Origin: an uncultured Bacillaceae bacterium
GTDB lineage: Bacteria; Bacillota; Bacilli; Bacillales; Pradoshiaceae
DNA length: 5,140 bases
Direction: 5' to 3'
NCBI GenBank assembly: GCA_904501845.1
Contig: CAJGCH010000220.1
Coordinates: forward strand, 1 to 5,140
Under the pieces are notes generated by a model, which saw only the letters and a list, made by a program, of their open reading frames with translations, did not search any database and was not told the DNA's origin. A program made the position numbers and the translations under genes. The first letter of the stretch is position 1. Every line of letters begins with the position of its first letter. This document shows, piece by piece, positions 1 through 5,042 of the stretch.

Positions 1-263
1 GGCAATAAAACATCCTGCTCATGCATCATGTCCAGCAGCTTTCTTTCCCAGCCTGATTGAATGTCCAGCAATTCTTCGTCATTGCCATCTGGAATAAGCG
101 TTTCCCAAAACTCTTTCTTTGGAAGGCCAAACACCGACTGAATCGCTTTTGGCTCAGGTATTTCAAGATGAGGATATCGTTTAATTTCCTCTTGAATGAA
201 CGGAATGCTAAGCCGGGTTGTATCTATAAGGGTTCCATCTAAATCAAAGATTAATAGTGCCAA
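1..263 (-). CDS. HAD-superfamily phosphatase (phosphoglycolate phosphatase-like), N-terminal part
   Basis: The first 87 codons lie in the window and the gene runs off the left edge. The protein starts with the HAD motif I signature: a hydrophobic strand (LALLIF), then DLDGTLIDT, with the nucleophile Asp7 and the general acid/base Asp9. Residues of about 15-80 look like the helical cap of subfamily IA enzymes, including an FGLPKKEFW segment like the 'VGLP' region of phosphoglycolate phosphatase and beta-phosphoglucomutase relatives. Such enzymes hydrolyse small phosphate esters in the cytoplasm. The substrate cannot be told from this half. Motifs II-IV lie outside the window. The start is a TTG chosen because a strong GGAGGT site lies 7 nt upstream and because the catalytic motif then sits at the expected distance from the N-terminus. 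No convincing minus-strand promoter was found upstream; a TTGATA (319-314) with a poor -10 is the best available. Confidence 0.88.
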   Translation of the reverse strand, partial: MALLIFDLDGTLIDTTRLSIPFIQEEIKRYPHLEIPEPKAIQSVFGLPKKEFWETLIPDGNDEELLDIQSGWERKLLDMMHEQDVLL

Positions 264-270
264 AAGACCT

Positions 271-276
271 ACCTCC
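271..276 (-). promoter_or_regulatory. Ribosome binding site that sets the TTG start of the HAD gene
   Basis: On the minus strand GGAGGT is followed by 7 nt and then TTG. No ATG or GTG lies at a suitable distance, so this site decides the start. Confidence 0.8.
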
Positions 277-362
277 AATTCAATAATCATGTAACATTCC
301 CTACCAAAACAAGTATCAACAGGAAATTCAAACCAAAAAGTATGGATTTTTTATGAAAAATA

Positions 363-521
363 TTATATAATATAATTAACCTCAAACATATATCTATGTT
401 TAAAGTCAGCCCGCTTTGGGAAAATATTTTTATCTCCTGTCATCGCCGCATAAGTATCTGTATCTTCTACTAATGATTTAAACACTCACCGATACTCATT
501 TACAGCATTTTTTAACGCATC
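363..521 (-). pseudogene. Possible decayed coding fragment, family not recognised
   Basis: Read on the minus strand in a single frame, this stretch gives a protein-like sequence of about 52 codons with one internal TGA (486-488): DALKNAVNEYR, stop, VFKSLVEDTDTYAAMTGD, then NIFPKRADFKHRYMF and a final TAA at 363-365. The upstream half has an amphipathic-helix look and the composition is richer in Asp, Glu, Lys and Gly than one expects of random AT-rich spacer. There is no start codon with a ribosome binding site; a TAA lies in frame just upstream (534-536). I do not recognise the family. It may be a remnant of a gene with a point stop, or a chance open frame. It overlaps the candidate promoters on the plus strand, so the interpretations compete in part. 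Confidence 0.3.
398..423 (+). promoter_or_regulatory. Candidate sigma-B-type general stress promoter
   Basis: GTTTAA (398-403), 14 nt, then GGGAAA (418-423) fits the Bacillus sigma-B pattern GTTTAA, 12-15 nt, GGGWAW. It points toward the small gene at 579, leaving a leader of roughly 150 nt. A stress-type role for that gene would fit, but this is a motif match only. Confidence 0.4.
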
Positions 522-527
522 TATTAT
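499..527 (+). promoter_or_regulatory. Candidate sigma-A promoter for the small gene at 579
   Basis: TTTACA (499-504), 17 nt, TATTAT (522-527): each hexamer differs from consensus by one base and the spacing is optimal. Transcription would start near 534, about 45 nt before the start codon. Confidence 0.6.
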
Positions 528-534
528 ATGCGTT
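514..534. repeat. Inverted repeat overlapping the -10 region, possible operator
   Basis: AACGCAT (514-520), 7-nt spacer, ATGCGTT (528-534) is a perfect 7-bp dyad. It is centred on the -10 hexamer of the candidate sigma-A promoter and ends at the predicted transcription start, a position typical of a repressor operator. No long T tract follows, so a terminator is less likely. The binding protein is unknown. Confidence 0.4.
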
Positions 535-561
535 TATTTATCGAATTCAATTTTTTTAGCA

Positions 562-568
562 AAAGGAG
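562..568 (+). promoter_or_regulatory. Ribosome binding site that decides the start of the 46-residue gene
   Basis: AAAGGAG lies 10 nt before ATG 579. It falls inside the longer open frame that begins at 528, which argues against the longer start. Confidence 0.75.
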
Positions 569-578
569 CGATTTACTA

Positions 579-719
579 ATGATGAATGTAACAGTTTTAG
601 TTGACTACATGGGAAGAAACTATACAACAAACGTATTGGCTCAAAGAGACACTGATGAATCCACGATCATGCAGATGGCCTATGAGCAAGTTCGCAAACA
701 ATGGACAACAATTAAATAA
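579..719 (+). CDS. Small 46-residue protein, BA3454-type stress-response family (probable)
   Basis: The predicted protein is 46 residues with no signal peptide or membrane segment. The pattern is an N-terminal beta hairpin (NVTVLVDYMGRNYTTNV, residues 3-19), a short acidic linker (RDTDES), then an amphipathic helix ending in EQVRKQW (residues 36-42). From memory this length and layout match the small Bacillus proteins annotated as BA3454-family stress-response proteins. The biochemical role of that family is not known to me. The start at 579 is preferred over the in-frame ATG at 528 because AAAGGAG (562-568) lies 10 nt upstream of it and because the extension MRLFIEFNFF would overlap the promoter. 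A second ATG directly follows (582), with a less favourable 13-nt spacing. The gene is monocistronic, with its own promoter candidates and terminator, and is separate from the qox operon. Confidence 0.75.
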   Translation: MMNVTVLVDYMGRNYTTNVLAQRDTDESTIMQMAYEQVRKQWTTIK

Positions 720-735
720 GGATATGCCATAACCA

Positions 736-768
736 GCCGCCAAGCAATGTCCTTGGCGGTCTTTTTGT
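736..768 (+). terminator. Rho-independent terminator of the 46-residue gene
   Basis: CCGCCAAG (737-744), 7-nt loop, CTTGGCGG (752-759) forms a perfect 8-bp GC-rich stem, extended by a G-T wobble pair (736/760). The T-rich run TCTTTTTGTT follows. It begins 16 nt after the stop codon and should insulate the gene from qox. Confidence 0.92.
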
Positions 769-841
769 TCCCTTTCATCATCTCGAAAAATGATTCTCAG
801 GTCAAATTTAGCAAATTATATTTCAATAAAATAATAATCAA

Positions 842-913
842 TTATCACTCTTTCATTTAAAGAAAAAGCAAAGGGTTATCATTTGAAATTAAGGGTTCAC
901 TACTTTTATCATT
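842..913 (+). repeat. Short repeated motifs upstream of qoxA
   Basis: TTATCAYT occurs three times (842-849, 876-883, 906-913) and AAGGGTT twice exactly 20 bp apart (871-877, 891-897), that is about two helical turns. They flank and enter candidate promoter P1. Spacing of this sort suggests possible regulator binding on one face of the DNA, but in AT-rich sequence chance is a real alternative. I cannot match them to a known regulator. Confidence 0.3.
883..912 (+). promoter_or_regulatory. Candidate promoter P1 of the qox operon
   Basis: TTGAAA (883-888), 18 nt, TATCAT (907-912). The hexamers match sigma-A consensus at 5 and 5 positions. An imperfect small dyad, TTATC-ATTAA-GATAA (906-920), overlaps its -10. 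Confidence 0.45.
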
Positions 914-941
914 AAGATAAGGAAAAGTTTTTCAATATAAT
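912..941 (+). promoter_or_regulatory. Candidate promoter P2 of the qox operon
   Basis: TTAAGA (912-917), 18 nt, and a perfect TATAAT (936-941). Transcription would start near 948, about 28 nt before the qoxA start, just ahead of its ribosome binding site. It partly competes with P1, since the two overlap. Confidence 0.45.
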
Positions 942-975
942 TAATTCTTAAAAATCTACAGAAAGGAGCATACCC

Positions 976-1860
976 ATGAAGAAATTTTGGCTTTCTCTTA
1001 CCGTTTCTTTAATGGCACTTGCAGGATTAAGCGGCTGTAATGCTATCACCGTCCTCAATCCTAAAGGGCCGCAAGCAGAAATTCAGTCAGACACGATTAT
1101 TTTCTCGATGTATGTCATGGCTGGTATTTTACTGATTGTTTATGTTCTTTTTATTTATATGATTGTGAAGTATCGAGCAAAGAACCAGCCAATCAATTAT
1201 GAGCCGCCATATATCAAGGGAAATAAGTGGCTGGAGATTATTTGGACAGCGATTCCCATTATGATTGTTATCGTTCTATCAGTCGTGACCGTGAAGACCA
1301 CCTTTCAGGTGGAAAGCACACCTGCCGGTCATGAGAATGACGAACCGCTTGTCATTTATGCTGCCTCATCGAACTGGAAGTGGCATTTCAGTTATCCAGA
1401 ACAAGGCATTGAAACCGTCAACTATGTCAATATACCGACAGACAGAGCCGTTGAGTTCAAGCTTTATAGCTATGGACCAATCACAAGCTTCTGGATACCG
1501 CAGCTTGCCGGACAGAAATATGCCATGAGCGATATGGTAACCACTTTGCATTTAGCTGCGAATGAAGAAGGCGATTATTTTGGACGTAATGCAAATTTCA
1601 GCGGTGAGGGCTTTGCCCAAATGGAGTTCATATGTGAAGCCATGTCTGAAGATGATTTCAATGAGTGGGTTAATGAGGTGCAAACAACTGCTGATCCATT
1701 GACAGAGGATGAGTTTGATCAGCTTCTGGATACCGAGTATATGGGAATAGCCACCTACTCTTCTACTCATCTAGATTTCAGACCAGCTCCTGTATGGCCA
1801 TTCCACCAGCCTGAGGAGGATGGAGATAGCAATACAGGAACGGACGGACATAATCACTAA
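976..1860 (+). CDS. qoxA: aa3-type menaquinol oxidase subunit II (QoxA), lipoprotein
   Basis: QoxA is the quinol-side subunit of the aa3-600 menaquinol oxidase in the cell membrane. The N-terminus is a lipoprotein signal with lipobox LSGC, so Cys21 should be lipidated after cleavage. Two membrane helices follow (about 41-64 and 87-106), then an extracellular cupredoxin-like domain (about 120-245) with the conserved WKWHFSYPE (134-142) and SFWIPQLAGQKYAM (171-184) stretches. The CuA ligands of cytochrome c oxidases are absent: the usual His before SFW is Thr170, and in the Cys-x-x-x-Cys region the first Cys is Met216, although Cys220 remains. This marks a quinol rather than a cytochrome c oxidase. 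At 294 residues it is somewhat shorter than the B. subtilis protein (about 320), and the C-terminal tail is Asp/Glu/His-rich. AAAGGAG (962-968) lies 7 nt before the ATG. It is the first gene of the operon; qoxB follows after 24 nt. Confidence 0.96.
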   Translation: MKKFWLSLTVSLMALAGLSGCNAITVLNPKGPQAEIQSDTIIFSMYVMAGILLIVYVLFIYMIVKYRAKNQPINYEPPYIKGNKWLEIIWTAIPIMIVIVLSVVTVKTTFQVESTPAGHENDEPLVIYAASSNWKWHFSYPEQGIETVNYVNIPTDRAVEFKLYSYGPITSFWIPQLAGQKYAMSDMVTTLHLAANEEGDYFGRNANFSGEGFAQMEFICEAMSEDDFNEWVNEVQTTADPLTEDEFDQLLDTEYMGIATYSSTHLDFRPAPVWPFHQPEEDGDSNTGTDGHNH

Positions 1861-1884
1861 CCCTGACAGAAAGGAGTTATCACC

Positions 1885-3828
1885 ATGAAATGGGATGAGT
1901 TTTTTGTTACAGGCGATCCGCTTATTTATGGTGCAATGGTCAGCATCGTCGTTGTAAGCTTGGCCATCTTGATTACTTTGGCCGTAACCAAAAGATTTGG
2001 CTGGCTATGGAACGAATGGCTTACGACCGTCGACCATAAGCGTATAGGCATCATGTATATCCTCGCTGCTCTCTTAATGCTTTTCCGCGGCGGTGTCGAT
2101 GCCTTGATGATGCGTCTCCAGCTGGCGACGCCTGATATGACATTCTTAGCTTCACAGCATTATAATGAAGTCTTTTCAACACACGGAACCATCATGATTT
2201 TGTTCATGGCAATGCCGTTTGTGCTTGGTATGATGAATATCGTCGTTCCGCTTCAGATTGGGGCGAGAGATGTTGCGTTCCCAGTACTGAATGCCATCAG
2301 CTTTTGGCTGTTCTTCGCAGGTGCGATGCTGTTCAATTTATCATTCATCATCGGAGGCTCACCTGATGCAGGATGGAGTGCCTATTTCCCGCTCGCAAGC
2401 AATGAATTCAGCGCGAGTGTCGGTCATAATTACTACTCTATCGCTCTTCAATTATCAGGTCTTGGTACATTGATGACGGGCATTAACTTTATCGTCACCA
2501 TCATCAAAATGAGAGCACCCGGCATGAAGCTTTGGAAGATGCCGATGTTTACTTGGGCAACACTAATTACGTGCATCATTATTTTATTTGCTTTCCCTGC
2601 TTTTACCGTTGCCCTAGCCCAAATGATGTTTGATCGCCTTTTTGGCACTCAGTTCTTCTCGATGTCAAATGGCGGGATGGATATGCTTTGGGCCAATAAC
2701 TTCTGGATTTGGGGACACCCTGAGGTTTATATCGTCATTCTGCCTGCGTTTGGGATTTTCAGTGATGTCATCTCCACTTTTGCGCGCAGAAATATTTATG
2801 GATATAAATCTATGGTTTTCAGCATGTTCGCCATTTCCATCCTGTCATTCCTTGTATGGGCTCACCATTTCTATACAATGGGCCACAGCGCAGCCGTCAA
2901 TAATGTCTTCTCGATAGCGACCATGGCCATTGCTGTGCCGACAGGAATTAAGATTTTCAACTGGCTGTTCACTTTATATAAAGGCAAGATTGTCTTTCCA
3001 ACAGCGATGCTGTACTCACTCGCCTTCATTCCAATCTTTACGATTGGCGGAGTAACAGGCGTCATGCTGGCGATGGCAAGTGCGGATTACCAATACCATA
3101 ACACCATGTTCTTGGTTGCTCACTTCCATTACGTGCTCATTCCTGGCACTGTATTCGGAATGCTTGCCGGCGTTTATTATTGGTTCCCGAAAATTTTCGG
3201 ATTCCGCTTGAATGAGAAAATTGGCAAAATCAGCTTCTGGCTCATTGCAATATTCTTTAACGTGACTTTCTTGCCATTGTTCTATCTCGGTCTCGATGGG
3301 ATGGCCCGCCGGATGTATACCTATTCAGAAGCTACAGGGTATGGCCCGCTCAATCTCGTCTCATCAATCGGCGCCATCTTCTTGGCAACAGGGTTTGCGC
3401 TCATTTTCTATAATGTGATCTATAGTATGCTCAAGAGCCCTAGAGACCTCCATGCTGACCCATGGGATGGACGTACACTTGAATGGTCAATCCCAAGCCC
3501 AGCACCATTTTATAATTTTGCCGTTACACCAACGGTTCAATCTGAAGAACCGCTCTGGGATTATAAGAAAAAAGGTATTCCAATCTATCGGGATAAAATT
3601 AAACCAATACACATGCCTAGCAACTCAGGAAAACCGGTAATCATGGGAGTACTCTTCTTCTTGTGGGGCTTCTGCATGGTATTTAGCTGGTGGATTCCAT
3701 CAATTATCTTCGGCGCGGCTGTTTTCATCGTCATGGCAACTCGTTCCTTTGAACGTGATGATGGCTATCATGTACCAGTCGATGAAGTTATCGCGACCGA
3801 AAACATGCTGCGAGGTGAGAACCAATGA
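1885..3828 (+). CDS. qoxB: aa3-type menaquinol oxidase subunit I (QoxB), catalytic
   Basis: This is the catalytic subunit, which reduces O2 to water at the haem a3-CuB centre and pumps protons. Its 647 residues equal the family's usual length. Visible ligands: low-spin haem His100 and His415; high-spin haem a3 His413 (AHFHYVLIPG); CuB His278, His327 and His328, with Tyr282 in WGHPEVY as the expected cross-linked tyrosine. Proton routes look intact: Asp129 (GARDVAFP) and Glu280 for the D channel, Lys356 (PTGIKIFNW) for the K channel. Residues matching the E. coli CyoB quinol site are Arg68, Asp72 and His92, with Glu95 where E. coli has Gln101. It begins with an extra membrane helix (about 13-35) before the TVDHKRIG loop and ends with two extra helices (about 585-617), as in the quinol-oxidase branch. 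AAAGGAG (1870-1876) lies 8 nt before the start. No defect was seen. Confidence 0.98.
   Translation: MKWDEFFVTGDPLIYGAMVSIVVVSLAILITLAVTKRFGWLWNEWLTTVDHKRIGIMYILAALLMLFRGGVDALMMRLQLATPDMTFLASQHYNEVFSTHGTIMILFMAMPFVLGMMNIVVPLQIGARDVAFPVLNAISFWLFFAGAMLFNLSFIIGGSPDAGWSAYFPLASNEFSASVGHNYYSIALQLSGLGTLMTGINFIVTIIKMRAPGMKLWKMPMFTWATLITCIIILFAFPAFTVALAQMMFDRLFGTQFFSMSNGGMDMLWANNFWIWGHPEVYIVILPAFGIFSDVISTFARRNIYGYKSMVFSMFAISILSFLVWAHHFYTMGHSAAVNNVFSIATMAIAVPTGIKIFNWLFTLYKGKIVFPTAMLYSLAFIPIFTIGGVTGVMLAMASADYQYHNTMFLVAHFHYVLIPGTVFGMLAGVYYWFPKIFGFRLNEKIGKISFWLIAIFFNVTFLPLFYLGLDGMARRMYTYSEATGYGPLNLVSSIGAIFLATGFALIFYNVIYSMLKSPRDLHADPWDGRTLEWSIPSPAPFYNFAVTPTVQSEEPLWDYKKKGIPIYRDKIKPIHMPSNSGKPVIMGVLFFLWGFCMVFSWWIPSIIFGAAVFIVMATRSFERDDGYHVPVDEVIATENMLRGENQ
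3812..3818 (+). promoter_or_regulatory. qoxC ribosome binding site inside the end of qoxB
   Basis: GAGGTGA lies 6 nt before the qoxC ATG and is embedded in the last codons of qoxB. With the ATGA overlap this indicates translational coupling of the two subunits. Confidence 0.8.
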
Positions 3829-4421
3829 AGGTAGATACAAGCCTGCCATTAGAATATAGCACGGAAGAGAATCGCTTAAAAATCTTTGGATTCTGGCTTT
3901 TTCTTGGAGCAGAAATCGCCTTGTTCTCCATGCTGTTTGGAACCTATTTCACATTGCTGAACGGGACCGGCAATGGGCCGACAGCGCAAGAAATTTTCGA
4001 GCTCAAGCCCGTCATAGTGGAGACGCTTGTCCTCTTAACGAGCAGCTTCACATGCGGGTTGGCTGTTCATAGCATGCGCTTGAATTTTAAAAAGCCAATG
4101 ATGACCTTCTTCATCATCACAATGTGTCTCGGTCTCGTCTTCCTCGGGGTTGAAATCCTGGAATTCGTCACCTATATCGGTGAAGGAGCAACCATGCAAA
4201 CAAGCGGATTTCTTTCCAGCCTGTTCATGCTTCTTGGCACACATGGGGCTCACGTCACATTTGGCTTGTTTTGGGGACTTTGCATCCTCATTCAAGTCGT
4301 GCGTGAGGGCTTCACAGCTCGAACAGCCAATAAGTTCTTTATCTATTCATTATACTGGCACTTCTTGGACGTCGTCTGGATTTTCATTTTCAGTTTTGTT
4401 TATTTGAAAGGGATGATATAA
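3825..4421 (+). CDS. qoxC: aa3-type menaquinol oxidase subunit III (QoxC)
   Basis: QoxC is the subunit III of haem-copper oxidases. It carries no redox cofactor and helps keep subunit I stable and its proton uptake efficient. The 198 residues are close to the usual length of about 200. Five membrane helices are visible (about 20-44, 64-84, 92-116, 128-157, 172-194), as expected for the quinol-oxidase form. Family motifs are FGFWLFLGAE (21-30, with Glu30), ETLVLLTSSFTCGLA (66-80), GTHGAHVTFGLFWG (138-151) and YWHFLDVVWIFIF (177-189). Its ATG overlaps the qoxB stop by 4 nt (ATGA). The stop is separated from qoxD by a single base. Confidence 0.97.
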   Translation: MKVDTSLPLEYSTEENRLKIFGFWLFLGAEIALFSMLFGTYFTLLNGTGNGPTAQEIFELKPVIVETLVLLTSSFTCGLAVHSMRLNFKKPMMTFFIITMCLGLVFLGVEILEFVTYIGEGATMQTSGFLSSLFMLLGTHGAHVTFGLFWGLCILIQVVREGFTARTANKFFIYSLYWHFLDVVWIFIFSFVYLKGMI

Positions 4422-4422
4422 G

Positions 4423-4716
4423 ATGGTGAAACAGCTCTTTCCTATCAAACATGTCATGGGATATCTCTTATCCCTTATCCTGACATTCATAGCCCTTTCA
4501 GTCGCCTATTATGATCTATCCTATGCGACCGGAATGGGAATCTTAAGTATCACGGCAATCATTCAAGCCAGTGTGCAGCTTTTCCTATTCATGCATGTCG
4601 GCGAATCATCTGACAAGCACGCTGTCTACATCAATATCATTTACGCTATCTTTGTCGCGCTCATCATTGTCTTTGGAACTTTGTTCACAATGATTTGGGG
4701 ACATGCGGGACATTAA
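4423..4716 (+). CDS. qoxD: aa3-type menaquinol oxidase subunit IV (QoxD)
   Basis: QoxD is the small subunit IV, related to CyoD, which supports assembly of the oxidase. The 97 residues give three membrane helices (about 10-29, 38-58, 68-92). The subunit-IV hallmark is seen in helix 2: IQASVQLFLFMHV (47-59). The start is preceded by a weaker site, AAAGGG (4407-4412), 10 nt upstream and inside qoxC, so translation probably depends on coupling to qoxC. The protein is shorter than the B. subtilis homologue (about 124 residues, from memory): it stops directly after helix 3 with GHAGH and lacks the hydrophilic His-rich tail. The next codon is a clean TAA, and the terminator follows 15 nt later, so I read this as a naturally short form and not as damage. 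Confidence 0.95.
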   Translation: MVKQLFPIKHVMGYLLSLILTFIALSVAYYDLSYATGMGILSITAIIQASVQLFLFMHVGESSDKHAVYINIIYAIFVALIIVFGTLFTMIWGHAGH

Positions 4717-4730
4717 TAGATGGAATGTTC

Positions 4731-4765
4731 AAGAAGCTTTAACCTAATAAAGGTTAAAGCTTCTT
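4731..4765 (+). terminator. Terminator of the qox operon
   Basis: AAGAAGCTTTAACCT (4731-4745), AATAA loop, AGGTTAAAGCTTCTT (4751-4765) is a perfect 15-bp stem starting 15 nt after the qoxD stop. The following AATTGTTAT is only a moderate U tract, and the stem is AT-rich, but length and position make termination very likely. The dyad is symmetrical enough to act on the minus strand too. Confidence 0.85.
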
Positions 4766-4846
4766 AATTGTTATAACCGCTGCAACCTTCCCGAATTCGC
4801 AGTCTATCAGGGCTTCGACTTTGAAACCGAAATCAGGACACATCAT
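4754..4846 (-). pseudogene. Possible 3' remnant of a gene, or a 30-residue ORF
   Basis: On the minus strand an ATG at 4846 opens 30 codons ending with TAA inside the right arm of the qox terminator. The reading looks protein-like, with GFKVEALIDCEFGK followed by a beta-strand-like VAAVITIKKL at the C-terminus, as in the last strand of many Rossmann-type enzymes. No ribosome binding site is seen before the ATG and a TGA lies a few codons upstream in frame. The plus strand is also open in the matching codon register for about 50 codons without a start, so the lack of stops alone is weak evidence. The family is not recognised. Confidence 0.22.
4822..4835 (+). promoter_or_regulatory. Catabolite-response-element-like sequence
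   Basis: TGAAACCGAAATCA matches the CcpA cre consensus TGWAANCGNTNWCA at 10 of the 11 specified positions; the single mismatch is A for T at position 10. It overlaps a promoter-like TTGAAA (4821-4826). No gene with clear identity follows on either strand within the usual distance, so it may be chance. Confidence 0.25.
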
Positions 4847-4917
4847 ATACAACTCATTAGTTCAGTCATTGAAGCAGTTCTCTTTCTTTCCATGGCTATT
4901 TAGTTGAGGAGAACGCA

Positions 4918-4938
4918 ATGAACAAAGGTAAAAACTAA
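4918..4938 (+). CDS. Six-codon ORF with a strong ribosome binding site
   Basis: GAGGAG (4906-4911) lies 6 nt before ATG 4918, which opens the hexapeptide MNKGKN and then TAA. The initiation signal is as good as those of the qox genes, but the frame ends at once. It could be the surviving start of a lost or frameshifted small gene, a leader peptide, or chance. Sequence after the stop does not look coding on the plus strand. Confidence 0.2.
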   Translation: MNKGKN

Positions 4939-5001
4939 CCAAGTCTTTTTTCCGCATTAATGATTGAGTGATTACTCTCTTTTCCCTTCCCCATAACATA
5001 A

Positions 5002-5025
5002 AGCCAAATCAAACATGATTTGGCT
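5002..5025 (-). terminator. Terminator of the minus-strand catalase-like gene
   Basis: AGCCAAATCA (5002-5011), AACA loop, TGATTTGGCT (5016-5025) is a perfect 10-bp stem. Read on the minus strand it begins 17 nt after the stop codon at 5043 and ends in GGCTTTATGTTATG, a moderate T tract. Confidence 0.75.
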
Positions 5026-5042
5026 GCTCACCATCCCTTATC

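Larger units (their letters stand above)
264..578. other. Intergenic region between the HAD gene and the small stress-type gene
   Basis: This is a 315-base AT-rich gap with no intact gene. It holds the HAD ribosome binding site, a 7-bp inverted repeat (AAACATA, TATC loop, TATGTTT at 384-401), a sigma-B-like promoter, a sigma-A-like promoter with an overlapping inverted repeat, the ribosome binding site of the small gene, and a minus-strand protein-like reading (363-521). These are listed separately where they can be supported. Confidence 0.6.
4717..5042. other. Intergenic region between qoxD and the catalase-like gene
   Basis: This 326-base stretch has no convincing gene. It contains the qox terminator, a short minus-strand open frame (4754-4846), a cre-like site, a promoter-like TTGAAA (4821-4826) with weak TATACA at 19 nt spacing (4846-4851), a well-formed ribosome binding site followed by a six-codon ORF, and the terminator of the minus-strand gene to the right. 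Confidence 0.6.

Noticed and set aside
57..242. 61-codon plus-strand ORF at the left
   Set aside because: It is antisense to the HAD phosphatase, whose catalytic motif is unmistakable, and has no ribosome binding site.
366..376. TATAAT-like boxes (366-371, 371-376) as a plus-strand promoter
   Set aside because: No acceptable -35 lies at 16-18 nt; the boxes come from an AT repeat.
384..401. AAACATA/TATGTTT hairpin as a terminator
   Set aside because: The stem is short and AT-only apart from one G-C pair, with no T tract, and no convincing gene ends here.
528..578. Longer start (ATG 528) for the small gene
   Set aside because: It has no ribosome binding site, overlaps the -10 region and dyad, and a strong AAAGGAG lies inside it ahead of ATG 579.
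883..902. Rex-like redox operator upstream of qoxA (TTTGAA ... TTCAC)
   Set aside because: The gap between the half-sites is 8 nt where about 4 is expected, and the left half lacks the GTG of GTGAA.
2630..2917. 95-codon plus-strand ORF inside qoxB
   Set aside because: It is an out-of-frame shadow of a highly conserved catalytic region of QoxB.
4035..4295. Minus-strand 86-codon ORF antisense to qoxC
   Set aside because: It lies wholly within qoxC, has no ribosome binding site and its composition is that of a mirror reading of membrane helices.
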